Source of the DNA: a virus
Virus record (IMG/VR): IMGVR_UViG_3300025132_000007
Coordinates: 1 to 47,023 of that record
DNA length: 47,023 bases
Reading direction: 5' to 3' (one strand)
Shown: positions 8,692-18,000 of the stretch, in pieces
Layout: each line of letters starts with the position of its first letter
How positions within the stretch are numbered: position 1 is the stretch's first letter
Program-made: the position numbers and the translations under genes
The notes under the pieces: model-generated
Databases searched by the model: none
Seen by the model: only the letters and a program-made list of their open reading frames with translations
What the model was told of the DNA's origin: nothing

Positions 8692-9416
8692 TGTCGTATT
8701 CACTTTCAATAACTTTTAAAACTGGGATAGAAGATTTAATAGGAACCGTTGGTGATGATGATTTAATAACTCAAGCTATTAGACAAGCTGGTGCTGATGT
8801 AATTAATGCTATGCCACATCAGTCATTAGCTAGATACACTAGAACAGCAGCAATCTCTACAGGGGCAGACGGAATTAGCATTAGAGATTATCACGTAATT
8901 TCTGTTGATAAAGACAATTATCAAGCAAAACAAATTCCCGTATCTGATAAAGAAAAATACAACAATGTAACTTCTATATACGGGGCAACTAACACCGATC
9001 CTGTGTACTACATAAAAAATGAAACTTTGTTTGTTATAGGAAATGCGGGGTCAAATGAAACAACTGCAAATGTAAACTATATACCTATTATGCCAGTATC
9101 GGCTTCTAGTATGAATACAACTGTAGAACACGGTTCTACTGAAGATTTCAATTTTCCTCAAGAATGCGATCATTTATTAATAATAGGCGGTGCTATGTAT
9201 TGTTTAAATAGGTTGATTTCAGATGCAGTTACTCAGATGAAAACCTATATCAATACAGATGAAGATGTTGAACTTGCAAATGCTCAACAAGGAATCATTG
9301 ACAGATATACTGCTTTAAAGCAGTCTTTAACTCAAGATTATAATTTAAAATTACAAATATTTTTAAACCAAGACACCCATGAGAGGAGTCAAGCTCGGGA
9401 AGGTGTCGTAGCTTAG
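8691..9416 (+). CDS. Tail adaptor / connector protein (241 aa)
   Basis: A helical N-terminus (DDLITQAIRQAGADVINAMP), a beta-rich middle (YYIKNETLFVIG) and a long C-terminal helical region containing the hydrophobic pair FPQECDHLLIIGGAMYCL. This arrangement is typical of phage connector or tail-tube-A-like proteins just downstream of the adaptor. It is translationally coupled to the upstream gene. Confidence 0.6.
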   Translation: MSYSLSITFKTGIEDLIGTVGDDDLITQAIRQAGADVINAMPHQSLARYTRTAAISTGADGISIRDYHVISVDKDNYQAKQIPVSDKEKYNNVTSIYGATNTDPVYYIKNETLFVIGNAGSNETTANVNYIPIMPVSASSMNTTVEHGSTEDFNFPQECDHLLIIGGAMYCLNRLISDAVTQMKTYINTDEDVELANAQQGIIDRYTALKQSLTQDYNLKLQIFLNQDTHERSQAREGVVA

Positions 9417-9426
9417 GAGAAACAAG

Positions 9427-9702
9427 ATGGCTGAATTACAAAAATATTCCGTAAAGGAATCACTAAATCAATTGTTATACGATAGCGCAGTAGCAGTTAC
9501 CCCTAATGATGGCGCTGATGTAACTGGAGCTCCATACAAAGCATTATATGTAGGTGTCGGAGGAGATGTTAGGCTAGACTTAAATAATAGCGGTGAAGAA
9601 ATTGTATTTAAAAATCTAGCAAGCGGTCAGGTATTACCCGTTGTTTTTGATAGGGTAGACGCTACAGGAACAACTGCAACCAATTTAGTAGCGTTGAAAT
9701 AA
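9427..9702 (+). CDS. Spike base protein, RCAP_Rcc01079-like (91 aa)
   Basis: The motifs AVAVTPNDGADV, KALYVGVGGDVRLDL and LPVVFDRVDATGTTATNLVALK match the spike-base protein family first seen in a gene transfer agent. Such proteins seat head or tail spikes on the virion. It has SD AGGAG and lies directly before a small gene and the large fibre gene, consistent with anchoring that fibre. Confidence 0.75.
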   Translation: MAELQKYSVKESLNQLLYDSAVAVTPNDGADVTGAPYKALYVGVGGDVRLDLNNSGEEIVFKNLASGQVLPVVFDRVDATGTTATNLVALK

Positions 9703-9830
9703 TGCTAGGGGCAATCAGACAAGTAGCGGTGAATTTTGCTCAAATGGTATACGATATTGGATGGGGCGGAGCAGAAGCTTCTCAGCTTAAATGGAAAGAT
9801 CAAACAGAAAAATGGAAAAATTTAGGGTAA
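9702..9830 (+). CDS. Small protein before the fibre gene (42 aa)
   Basis: Starts at a TAATG junction with the spike-base gene and ends five bases before the fibre gene. The sequence begins MLGAIRQVAVNFAQMVYDIGW and continues as a Trp/Lys-rich amphipathic segment ending WKDQTEKWKNLG. It fills the gap exactly and looks coding. No family recognised. Confidence 0.6.
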   Translation: MLGAIRQVAVNFAQMVYDIGWGGAEASQLKWKDQTEKWKNLG

Positions 9831-9834
9831 GATT

Positions 9835-11565
9835 ATGTCTAGTTTAGAAAATAAAAAAATAAGTGAATCCTATAAAGACTTACTACAAGTTTCAAATTCA
9901 AATAGTGGTGTAGATGCTACACTCAGAACAGTAGAAGATGGCGAAGGAACTTCTGCTGGTGTCCAGTTATCAACAACAGATACAAGTTTTAATGGCAATT
10001 ACATTTTAAAAGAACAAGGCAGACAGAACCATGTAGCCAATACAATGTCATCACCTTATTATCGCTTTGATGGTACAAGCGATTATATAAGTTTAGGTAC
10101 TGATGCTAAGTTAGACATTACTAAAACAATAACCCTTTCGAGTTGGATAAGAGGTCATTCTTCAGGTGGCGATACATCTTTTTTTATAATTTGCAGAGAT
10201 GATGATGCTACTCACCAACAGTATTTTATAAACTTTAGTATGAGCGCTTTAAGTTTTAGAATTTTTGATGGTGGTTCTGCTCAAACAGTTTCTTATTCAG
10301 TTGATTTAAGAGATGACAAGTGGCATCATGTAGCAGGGACTTATGATGGTTCAAATTTAAAGTTATATCTAGATGGTGTCGAAGTTGCTACTCAAGCGTA
10401 TAGTGGCAACATAGATAGTGAAGGAACAAATGAGCCAGTATTTATTGGTCAAAGAGGTGATAATGCTAGAAGATTTTATGGAGATATAGCACAGGCACAA
10501 ATATTTAATCTTGCTCTTAGTGCAACTGAAATTAAAAATCTTTATTCTGGAGAAAGTTTACCATATAAATACAAAGGTGCAAATAATACAAACATTATTA
10601 ACAATGTAGAGCATTCAGATTGGGCAGATGGCAATACCTCGCATACAGATAACCAATCAGATGCAGATGGTGGAACTGATGCAGTTTTGATTGCTCCTTC
10701 CTCTGCAACTGATAACTATTTTTACGACTCAGCATTGTCAGTTACTAAAGGTAAAAATTATAAATTTTCTGTTCAATTAAAGTCTGCGAGTGGCACACCT
10801 ACAATTGATATTATTTTAAGAGACAATGGTACATCAAACAAAACTTCACAATCCTGTACTTTATCAACGAGTTGGCAAACTTTTGAAGTAGAAAGAGTTG
10901 CTGGAGCAAGTTCTTTGGATGTTTTTATTGGAGGATACAATAGCTGGACAAGTTCCGAAGGAAATATTTATGCTTATAAACCAGAAGTATCAATTAGTGG
11001 TTGTGTTGCAGAATTTGATGGTACAGGAATTGCGAGTGATAAATGGCTTGATAAATCTGGTAATGATTTACATGGAACTGTATCTGGTGCAACTGTAGAA
11101 AATGCTCCTTCTGGTGATGATGGCTTGGTTTATGAGGAAGGTACTTGGGATCCAATAGTAGCAGAATATGGGGACATCACAAAGGCTATGCTTAAGTTAA
11201 ACTCTTCTGTCGGTAGCTATGTTAGGGTAGGTAATATGGTTACTGTAAGTGCTTTTATAAATATAGGTGACCCAGCTAGTGGGGGTGCAGACCCTAATGG
11301 TGACGCTAGAAATGGCGTCTCGTATCCTATGGGGATTCATGGACTTCCTTACACTTCAGAAAATGTAGGAACAAGACCAGCGTTATGTTTTGGAGAACAA
11401 TATTACTTGGCTCTTGCTTCGGGGTCTTTTCTCGGTGGTTGGGTACTTGAAAGTTCTACTAAAATTTATTTACTGGAAGCAACAAACGCTAATTACTCAA
11501 GTGTTTTAAGAGATGAAATAAGCAATAATGCGTTTTTCAGCTTTACTGCTACATATAAAATATAA
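9835..11565 (+). CDS. Tail fibre / receptor-binding protein with LamG-like domain (576 aa)
   Basis: A concanavalin/LamG-like carbohydrate-binding domain spans about residues 78-245, with the hallmarks YYRFDGTSDYISLG, WHHVAGTYDGSNLKLYLDGVEV and a closing GDIAQAQIFNLALSATEIKNLY. A second beta-sandwich follows (about 255-385, ending in a fragment of another LamG unit, VAEFDGTG...DKSGNDLHGTVSG). The C-terminal ~140 residues (EGTWDPIVAEYG..., GLPYTSENVG) resemble trimeric tail-fibre tips. Probable host-surface glycan binding; no enzymatic motif seen. Confidence 0.75.
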   Translation: MSSLENKKISESYKDLLQVSNSNSGVDATLRTVEDGEGTSAGVQLSTTDTSFNGNYILKEQGRQNHVANTMSSPYYRFDGTSDYISLGTDAKLDITKTITLSSWIRGHSSGGDTSFFIICRDDDATHQQYFINFSMSALSFRIFDGGSAQTVSYSVDLRDDKWHHVAGTYDGSNLKLYLDGVEVATQAYSGNIDSEGTNEPVFIGQRGDNARRFYGDIAQAQIFNLALSATEIKNLYSGESLPYKYKGANNTNIINNVEHSDWADGNTSHTDNQSDADGGTDAVLIAPSSATDNYFYDSALSVTKGKNYKFSVQLKSASGTPTIDIILRDNGTSNKTSQSCTLSTSWQTFEVERVAGASSLDVFIGGYNSWTSSEGNIYAYKPEVSISGCVAEFDGTGIASDKWLDKSGNDLHGTVSGATVENAPSGDDGLVYEEGTWDPIVAEYGDITKAMLKLNSSVGSYVRVGNMVTVSAFINIGDPASGGADPNGDARNGVSYPMGIHGLPYTSENVGTRPALCFGEQYYLALASGSFLGGWVLESSTKIYLLEATNANYSSVLRDEISNNAFFSFTATYKI

Positions 11566-11606
11566 CTTAATTGGATAATTGAGTTGGAACAAAGAAGGAG
11601 TCTTAA

Positions 11607-11984
11607 ATGGCATTAGAAAAAGTGGTCGAAGTAGACCAGATAGAAGTAAAAGGTGATTACTCAATACAAGTAAGAACTGCAACAAAAGTAATGGATAGTG
11701 GCAATCAGATTGGTAGTGCAAGTTATCATCGTCATGTGGTTCATCCAGATTCTGTACTTACATCAGAAGATGCAAAGGTAAAAAAAATTGCTGAAGCTTT
11801 ATGGGGCGATACAGAAAAAGAAGAATACTTTGTTATGCAAAATGGGCATCCAAGTGGTGAACCAGCAAATAGTTGGACAGCAGTTCAGCTTAAGCAATAT
11901 TTAAGCAACAATAGTGTTTCTTATACAGAGTCAGAAGCAAAGTCTAGTTTATTAACTAAAGCGAAGGCGAAATATTCTGAGTAA
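11607..11984 (+). CDS. Fibre-associated protein of unknown function (125 aa)
   Basis: Well-placed AAGGAG. The opening (MALEKVVEVDQIEVKGDYSIQVRTATKVMD, with SYHRHVVHP following) resembles small proteins that follow fibre genes in many marine phages, though I know no function for them. No TM segment or catalytic motif. It may be a fibre assembly factor or minor tail protein. It ends at the start of the next gene (TAATG). Confidence 0.6.
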   Translation: MALEKVVEVDQIEVKGDYSIQVRTATKVMDSGNQIGSASYHRHVVHPDSVLTSEDAKVKKIAEALWGDTEKEEYFVMQNGHPSGEPANSWTAVQLKQYLSNNSVSYTESEAKSSLLTKAKAKYSE

Positions 11985-12265
11985 TGAAAAAAGACAGAAC
12001 TTTAGTTAAGCAACTGCAAATGAGTATAGGCATTTATTTATTTTCAATCTTTATGCTATGTGTGCTTTTGTTTAGCATGGGGTGTAATGGTTCTTATATA
12101 GCTGGCTATTCATTAGATCCCGATACTACAGATCACAACTCAACAATCTTTAGTGAAGTTACAGACTCTAGTGGTTATGTGCATTGGTATGTAAAAATAT
12201 ACGACGGAGAATTGTGGTGTTATTTTCACAATCGTTATGAGATGGTTAAGCGTGTACGAAGATAG
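11984..12265 (+). CDS. Probable small lipoprotein or membrane protein (93 aa)
   Basis: A hydrophobic N-terminal stretch (about residues 14-33) ends in LFSMGCNG. This resembles a lipobox around Cys34 but has Ser at the -3 position, so lipid attachment is uncertain. The rest is aromatic-rich and would be outside the inner membrane. It opens the lysis region and could be a spanin-like or superinfection-exclusion protein, both speculative. Confidence 0.5.
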   Translation: MKKDRTLVKQLQMSIGIYLFSIFMLCVLLFSMGCNGSYIAGYSLDPDTTDHNSTIFSEVTDSSGYVHWYVKIYDGELWCYFHNRYEMVKRVRR

Positions 12266-12344
12266 GGAAATACACTTTTGGATTGGAGTATTTGCATTTG
12301 TTTGGGTATTTATTTTGGTAATTAGATGGCTAATGGGACTGTAG
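12252..12344 (+). CDS. Mini-protein with one TM segment (30 aa)
   Basis: A GTG-started frame overlapping the previous gene by 14 bases and the next by 19. It encodes VYEDREIHFWIGVFAFVWVF and a short hydrophobic tail: a short charged head and one continuous membrane helix. No SD is evident. Its place in a run of one-TM lysis-region genes and its uninterrupted hydrophobicity make it credible as a mini-holin or pinholin-like peptide, but chance is possible. Confidence 0.4.
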   Translation: MYEDREIHFWIGVFAFVWVFILVIRWLMGL

Positions 12345-12664
12345 ATGGAAAACCTAAAACCGCTAGAAGTATACGAGGCGATGTCATTGATGACAATCTC
12401 GCCCTCTCTATTAATATTAAGTGGTTGGGTCAGCTTTTGGTACTTGTTGGTGGACTTGTTTACGCAGCTTGGCGTGTCGAAAACCGCATCACAGTATTGG
12501 AACAACGCATGGCTGAAGCTAATGACCAAATATCCGAACTTGTTTCAAAACATATATCTGAAGAACGTATTCGATATGAGCAAATGGAAAAGGAACTTCA
12601 ATGGTATCAAAAAGAATTAAACCTAAATCCTCTAAGTTGGCGAAAAAAGAAAAAAAGAAAGTAA
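12326..12664 (+). CDS. One-TM coiled-coil protein, lysis region (112 aa)
   Basis: A charged N-terminus, one TM helix (about residues 34-49, WLGQLLVLVGGLVYAAW), then a coiled coil (VENRITVLEQRMAEANDQISELV) and a very basic end (WRKKKKRK). This is the architecture of several phage holin/haemolysin-associated proteins. It is the first of four consecutive genes with one TM and a coiled coil. Which of them forms the actual membrane lesion cannot be decided from sequence. Confidence 0.65.
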   Translation: MANGTVDGKPKTARSIRGDVIDDNLALSINIKWLGQLLVLVGGLVYAAWRVENRITVLEQRMAEANDQISELVSKHISEERIRYEQMEKELQWYQKELNLNPLSWRKKKKRK

Positions 12665-12726
12665 TAAGCTTTATAGAAGTTTGTGCAAGAGTAGAATCAA
12701 TTATAATGGGCAATGGCAAAAACTAA
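12601..12726 (+). CDS. Overlapping basic mini-ORF (41 aa)
   Basis: Begins inside the end of the preceding gene in another frame and ends 14 bases into the next one, filling the 48-base gap between them. The product starts MVSKRIKPKSSKLAKKEKKK and continues hydrophobic (VISFIEVCARVESIIM). The basic half is largely forced by the Lys-rich code of the overlapped frame, so coding status is weak. Confidence 0.25.
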   Translation: MVSKRIKPKSSKLAKKEKKKVISFIEVCARVESIIMGNGKN

Positions 12727-12997
12727 TCCTATATCAGATTCAAGTAGTTTAGATATTAGCCTTCCTATGCTAATACAAGCTGTTACTTTTATAGTAATGT
12801 TAGTTTGGGGTTATAGTCAATTGAATGCTAGAATATCATTTTTAGAATATCAAGTTGCTATGAATGAACAACACATTATTGACTTAGAAGAAGACGCTGA
12901 AAAAAATCAAGATGCTGAGATACCTGCTGATATTAAGCAAAATCAAAGAATTGATTATATTGAAAAAGAACTAGAAAGATTAAGAAATAGTAACTAA
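12713..12997 (+). CDS. One-TM coiled-coil protein, lysis region (94 aa)
   Basis: One TM helix at about residues 19-37 (MLIQAVTFIVMLVWGYSQL), followed by a heptad-patterned coiled coil (ARISFLEYQVAMNEQHIIDLEEDA) and a charged C-terminus with RIDYIEKELERLRNS. The plan matches the previous gene, including the short gap between helix and coil, which suggests a shared fold or an old duplication. Ends in TAATG with the next gene. Confidence 0.65.
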   Translation: MAKTNPISDSSSLDISLPMLIQAVTFIVMLVWGYSQLNARISFLEYQVAMNEQHIIDLEEDAEKNQDAEIPADIKQNQRIDYIEKELERLRNSN

Positions 12998-13317
12998 TGG
13001 AAGAATTTTTAACATTGTATTCAGAAGCTGGAATGATAGGCGTAGTGGGTGCAATGTTTGTCTTTATGGTTTATCAAAATGCTAAACGTGCAGATCAACA
13101 AGGTGAAGCCATACAAGAATTAAAAATAGAAAATAAGGGTCAATCTGAAACTTTAGAAAACCTGGAGGGTATTGTGTTAAAAATGCTAGACAGATGGAAT
13201 AAGTCAGATGACATTTCTTTACGTCACCGTGAGGATATAACTAAAGAGTTAAATGAACTATCAGATAAAGTATCTTATATGTCCGGGAGAATTAACGGTG
13301 GGAGTAGCAGTAGGTAA
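12997..13317 (+). CDS. One-TM coiled-coil protein, lysis region (106 aa)
   Basis: A short N-terminal periplasmic or cytoplasmic stub, a TM helix at about residues 12-27 (MIGVVGAMFVFMVYQN), then coiled coil (IQELKIENKGQSETLENLEGIVL...). The form, MEEFLxxxSEAGxIGxxGAMFVFM followed by a coil, resembles small phage membrane proteins annotated as putative holins. Overlaps the next gene by one base. Confidence 0.65.
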   Translation: MEEFLTLYSEAGMIGVVGAMFVFMVYQNAKRADQQGEAIQELKIENKGQSETLENLEGIVLKMLDRWNKSDDISLRHREDITKELNELSDKVSYMSGRINGGSSSR

Positions 13318-13529
13318 TGGACTACGAAAAAGTAGATGTATATAGAAACGATGTTAAAGATCGTCTCACAAGAATTGAAACAATCCTTAACAGGGAACTT
13401 CCCGATATAAAGGATCAGTTAAAAACTTTAAATGGAAGAACAAGGTCGTTAGAAAATTGGCGTAATTATATGCTGGGCGGTATGGCAATAGTAACCCTAA
13501 TAATAAGTTGGAGCAGTAAATGGATATAA
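13317..13529 (+). CDS. XhlA-like haemolysin/holin-associated protein (70 aa)
   Basis: A heptad-rich N-terminus (VKDRLTRIETILNRELPDIKDQLKTLNGRTRSLE) followed by one C-terminal TM helix (YMLGGMAIVTLIISW). This is the characteristic plan of XhlA-type haemolysin proteins that cooperate with a holin in lysis. Its topology is the reverse of the three genes before it. Overlaps the next gene by ten bases. Confidence 0.65.
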   Translation: MDYEKVDVYRNDVKDRLTRIETILNRELPDIKDQLKTLNGRTRSLENWRNYMLGGMAIVTLIISWSSKWI

Positions 13530-13747
13530 AGTCAATGTTTATGGAAATGGCAGAACATCAGGCAAAAAGGTTGGAAGAAGAAGCTATTAAGTCTCTTAGT
13601 TCAGATGAAATGGCTGTAAAAATAGCAACCTCAATAAATAAAAAAATAGACATACCTTTTGTCAGCGAAGAAAAAGAACAGATATTCTTTGAGAAAATTA
13701 TAGACGTTGTAACAGACGTAATTGAAGGCATCTTTAAAGGCAAGTAA
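13520..13747 (+). CDS. Small soluble protein, lysis region (75 aa)
   Basis: A helical, charged protein with an amphipathic C-terminus (IIDVVTDVIEGIFKGK) that could associate with membrane. No family recognised. It lies between the XhlA-like gene and the endolysin, with two bases before the earliest frame of the latter, so it is part of the lysis operon by position only. Confidence 0.5.
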   Translation: MDIKSMFMEMAEHQAKRLEEEAIKSLSSDEMAVKIATSINKKIDIPFVSEEKEQIFFEKIIDVVTDVIEGIFKGK

Positions 13748-13797
13748 CCTTGTTATTAAGATGGGTATTGTTATTTACCTTACTAGGAGAAAGCGAT

Positions 13798-14274
13798 TTG
13801 CTAGACCAAAAACAAATTAAAGAGATTATAAAATCTACTTTAGAAGATATAGATCTTTATAGTGAAGATGCCTTAAGCCTTATCTACAACACAGGATTAG
13901 TTGAAAGTAGGTATATGTATCTAAAACAGATTAAAGGTCCTGCAAAAGGTCTGTTTCAATGCGAAAGCTGGGTAGCGGTAGATATATGCAAAAACTATCT
14001 TAAGTATAGAGAGTCATTAATGAAAAAAGTGGCAAAGGCTTGCAAGTTGAAATGGTATTACTTCCTTGAACCTAAAGAAGTGGATTGGGAACACATATTA
14101 ACTACCAATGTAGCGGCACAAATAATTATGTGCAGATTGCACTATAGAAGGGTTCCTAAGCCTTTGCCCAAAACGATTGAAGAACAAGCAAAACAATGGA
14201 AAAAGTGGTATAACAGTTCAAAGGGCAAGGGAACAGTAGAAAAGTTTATTGAAATAGTTAAAAAATATGGCTAA
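13798..14274 (+). CDS. Endolysin, lysozyme-like / transglycosylase fold (158 aa)
   Basis: Probable peptidoglycan-cleaving enzyme for host lysis. The segment GLVESRYMYLKQIKGPAKGLFQCE has the catalytic-Glu (E36) plus GPA.GLFQ signature of phage lysozyme-like proteins, and the remainder is helical with a basic end. I chose the TTG at 13798 because AGGAG lies eight bases upstream. The frame is open back to a TTG at 13750, which would add a hydrophobic LLRWVLLFTLL signal-anchor; that longer form would be a SAR/secreted endolysin and should be kept in mind. Confidence 0.65.
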   Translation: MLDQKQIKEIIKSTLEDIDLYSEDALSLIYNTGLVESRYMYLKQIKGPAKGLFQCESWVAVDICKNYLKYRESLMKKVAKACKLKWYYFLEPKEVDWEHILTTNVAAQIIMCRLHYRRVPKPLPKTIEEQAKQWKKWYNSSKGKGTVEKFIEIVKKYG

Positions 14275-14304
14275 CGGGTGTGGGGAAGCTTTTGAAAGGA
14301 TTGT

Positions 14305-15066
14305 ATGAAGATCAAAGACAGAGTAGTGGTATTTCCAGATGTCCATTACCCCAACCACGATGAGAAAGCTTTTAAATGTGCTTTAAACGTAATAAAAGAA
14401 ATAAAGCCTACAGGCTTTGTATTAATAGGAGATTTCGTTGATGGAACATCAGTCTCACATTGGCAATGGAGCAAAAAGAAAAGACCTCCTCTTGAGTATC
14501 AACTCCCTTCTATCATTGAAGAAATTAAAAAAGGTAATGAAGGGTTGGATCGAATTGATCAAGTCCTTAAAGAAGTCAAATGCAAAAAAAAGCAGTTTGC
14601 CCAAGGAAACCACGAATTATGGTTTGACCACTTCGTGGAAGAGAACCCGTACCTTAAACATCTCGGATCAAGAAAAGCCTTTGGATTCGACAAAAGAGGC
14701 TATGAGTGGCATCCCTACGGTGAAATCTTTAAAGTTTTTGGAAGCAAGTTACACGCTTATCACGGAGGACACTACATGGGAATTGCCCATGCAAGAACTC
14801 ACGCCTTACAAATGGGATGCAACATCATTTACGGGCATACCCACGATTGCCAAAAATCCGTCATCACCCACATCTCAGGACCACACATGGCATATTCAAT
14901 GGGATGTTTAGCTGATATGGATAAGGATTATTTAAAAGGCAGACCTACTAATTGGACACATAATGTTGGTGTAGTGGATATACTCAGTAATGGAAACTTT
15001 AACTTAATAGCTTTAGACATACAAAATGGAATAACTACGTATGCGGGGAAAATAATAAGTGCCTAA
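14305..15066 (+). CDS. Calcineurin-like metallophosphoesterase (253 aa)
   Basis: All metal-ligand motifs of the family are visible: DVH (D12, H14), GDFVDG (D43), GNHE (N102, H103), H153 in YHGGH, and GHTHD (H178, H180). Such enzymes hydrolyse phosphomono- or diesters; the substrate here is unknown. It lies within the virion/lysis operon rather than among replication genes, with SD AAAGGA, and overlaps the next gene. It could act on nucleotides, on DNA or RNA ends, or on a virion component. Confidence 0.85.
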   Translation: MKIKDRVVVFPDVHYPNHDEKAFKCALNVIKEIKPTGFVLIGDFVDGTSVSHWQWSKKKRPPLEYQLPSIIEEIKKGNEGLDRIDQVLKEVKCKKKQFAQGNHELWFDHFVEENPYLKHLGSRKAFGFDKRGYEWHPYGEIFKVFGSKLHAYHGGHYMGIAHARTHALQMGCNIIYGHTHDCQKSVITHISGPHMAYSMGCLADMDKDYLKGRPTNWTHNVGVVDILSNGNFNLIALDIQNGITTYAGKIISA

Positions 15067-18000
15067 AAGAGTACATGAAATAAAAGGGTTTCACAAGGGG
15101 ACTATAACATTCCCTTCTGATACAGACATTGACAATGATGCTGCAAGCTATAGTTTAAATGTAGACCCTATGCAAGAAGACGGTTCTTTAAAGGGAATAC
15201 AAAAAGACAAAGAAATACCAATAGCAGACTCGACCTCTGATAAAACGACTATTGACGGAACCCAAACAAGAAGTACTTCTACCTTAAATGTTGCAGATAA
15301 TGCCAGTTTTGCAAGTTCTGGTATTGTCGTTCATAGAGATTCTAATGGAGATGCTCAATCAAGCAGTTATACGGGTAAAGCAACTGATGAAGGTGGTGAT
15401 GATTCCCTTACTGGTGTTTCTCAGCAACTTGTAGGTTCTGGAAATTATGTAGGTAGTAGAGACCTTTATGAAGGGGCAACAACATTTAATGCTGATAAAA
15501 TTGAAATGATTAACGATGCTGGGACCAGACACATTGCTTATTTTGATGATGCTGATGATTATATTAAGAAAATAGAAAATCTATATTCCAGTACAGTACC
15601 ACCTACCAAAACAACGCTATCTACTGGAACTGAATCTGTTACTGGTCTTCCAAGTATGGTAAAGAACAACAAAGAAATTCATATAGGAATGGGGAACGGT
15701 TCAGCAAATAAACCTAGATGGTGTGGTATAATTTCACACGGACAATTTGGAGGATCAGCCCCTAGTGGATTGCAACTTAAAGATGCTGAACTTGACGGTC
15801 CTACGCTTATTCCTAATTTTCACAAAGCAGTTGATTCCGGTTCATATATTTACGGAGTAGAATGGGGTGGCAATAAAATTTATAAACTTCTTCAAAGTGA
15901 TTATTCTTTATATGAAACTAAAATGATTATTCCTCAGGGAGGTGATTTACCTCAGTTTAGTGCGCTTGCAAAAGCAAGTGATGGTAACCTTTGGGCTTTT
16001 TCATTAACAAAAAAAGCATATAGTGATAGTGGAACAGAAACTTTAGGAGAGTGGTACAAAATATCCGCTACAACATTAGAAATATTACTTACAGGAACAA
16101 TGACAGTTGCTATTGGAAACGGTTTTACGACTTACGGATACAAAGGACCAGACTCTACTCCCGGTTCAGGAGACAAATGGGTTGTGACAGATATGATTGA
16201 AATAGGTGATTATTTGTGGTTTGGTGGATCGGTTGGCATTACTGGAAATGCTCAAGTAGCTTACGATAAAAATTGGCTGTTAAACCAAGATAAAGCTAAT
16301 TTTCTTCAAGGCGCAACAGTTTCAGTTAATAGAAGATCATTTAATACAGAAGATGGAGGAAACAATACTCAAGGGTATTTTTATTTAGGATATAGTACCG
16401 GTCCTTTATTTCCAACTGCTATTATCCCCCCTATATGCCTAGTTGATCCAAAACACGGATCGGGTTCGACTACAAGTTCAGGCAATAATGAATATTGTGG
16501 TGTGGTAATGGAGTGGTATCATACAGATGGATCAACAAGTTTGCACGATCACGTATCTCACGGTTTAAGAGGTGCTAGTAATGCTGTTAAAAACATTGGT
16601 ACTGCTATAATGAGTATAAAATACGATCAAACTCAAACTGCAAATATATCAAATTGGGTAACATGGAGAAGCGGTATAAATGACTGCAGAACAACAAGTG
16701 GTAAAATTATAGGAGTTAGTTCTTGTGGTAATGCTAATATTTATTCTGTAGTTAATAGTTCAACATCATATTATACCGATTTGTATTCCCATGTGGCATA
16801 CGATCACAATACAGATTACACATCAGACAATCAAACTATCTCAATGATTGATGCAACAGAAACACAAGATATAAATCGTGGTGTAACTGTAATAAAAGAC
16901 AACAGTTCTCAAGTTGATATTCATATCTTTTCAGGGTCTGGTGTAGGCAGATGGATGACAGACTTAGGAACAGCTAATGCTGGTACTTTTACGGTTCGAT
17001 TAGAAAGTAGTTTAGAAGTTGTTTTAGCAGAAACTGGTGTTGATAGCAGTCTTCATACTTCAGGAAGAAAGTATTATTATAAAGCATCTTATGTTTATGA
17101 CGGGTTTCAAGAATCACCTTTAAGTGATATGACCGTTATTACATCTACGGGTAAACAAGTAGAAGTTGAAGTAAGGATACACGATACAAGCGGTCTTTCT
17201 TCTAGGGTAAGTCATATAAATTTATATATGGCTGATAGCGCAGGGGATGCCCATTCTCCTGAAGGGTTTTATAGATATGTTACAACATTTGATTTAGATA
17301 AAACTTGGAATTCAATTGCTGATCCCGCTCAAGCTCCTGATTGGGGGAGTTATTATAATATATTTTATAATCATTCTAGCAGATTAACCGCTTCCTATGA
17401 AGCAAGAGTTGGTATATCTGAAGTGTTAGATAGCACAATGGTAAACTATGGTATATCTGCTGAATTAAATAGTCAGTTGTTTGTAGCTAGATGTTATCAT
17501 AAAGATGTAACAGACGCTTCTAATTATTTGTTTAAATCTAAACCTTACAATTACGATCAGTTTGATTGGACAACAGATTTACTTATTCTACCTACATATC
17601 CAACTGCAATAGCTTCTTTTAATGGTCGGATTTATGTATTTGATGAAAACAATATGTATAGGATTGAACCTAATAATATGTACATAGAGGACGTAAAAGA
17701 AGGCGTTGGTTGTTTAAGTCAATATTCTGTTTGTGTAACGGATTATGGAATGTGCTTTGCAGATAAGCATTACGTTTATTTGTTTGATGGTAATCAAACT
17801 ATTCCAATTTCTATGAAAATAAGCAAAGGCGGTTCTTCTAGTGATAGTTGGGATAATTTAGATACTGCCCATAGTCCAAGAATAGCTTTTCACAATAAGT
17901 TAAAATCGTTTCTAATTACGTTTAAAAACTCTACAACATATTATGTGTGGGCATACAACGTAGTAAAAAGAAGATGGGATTATTGGAGACCGTTTAGTAT

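Noticed and set aside
12345-12620. 91-codon frame overlapping the 112-aa lysis-region gene
   Set aside because: The other frame gives a sensible TM plus coiled coil and couples to its neighbours. This one is an overlap artefact.
14438-14911. 157-codon frame inside the metallophosphoesterase gene
   Set aside because: It lies in a different frame entirely within a gene whose catalytic motifs are all intact.
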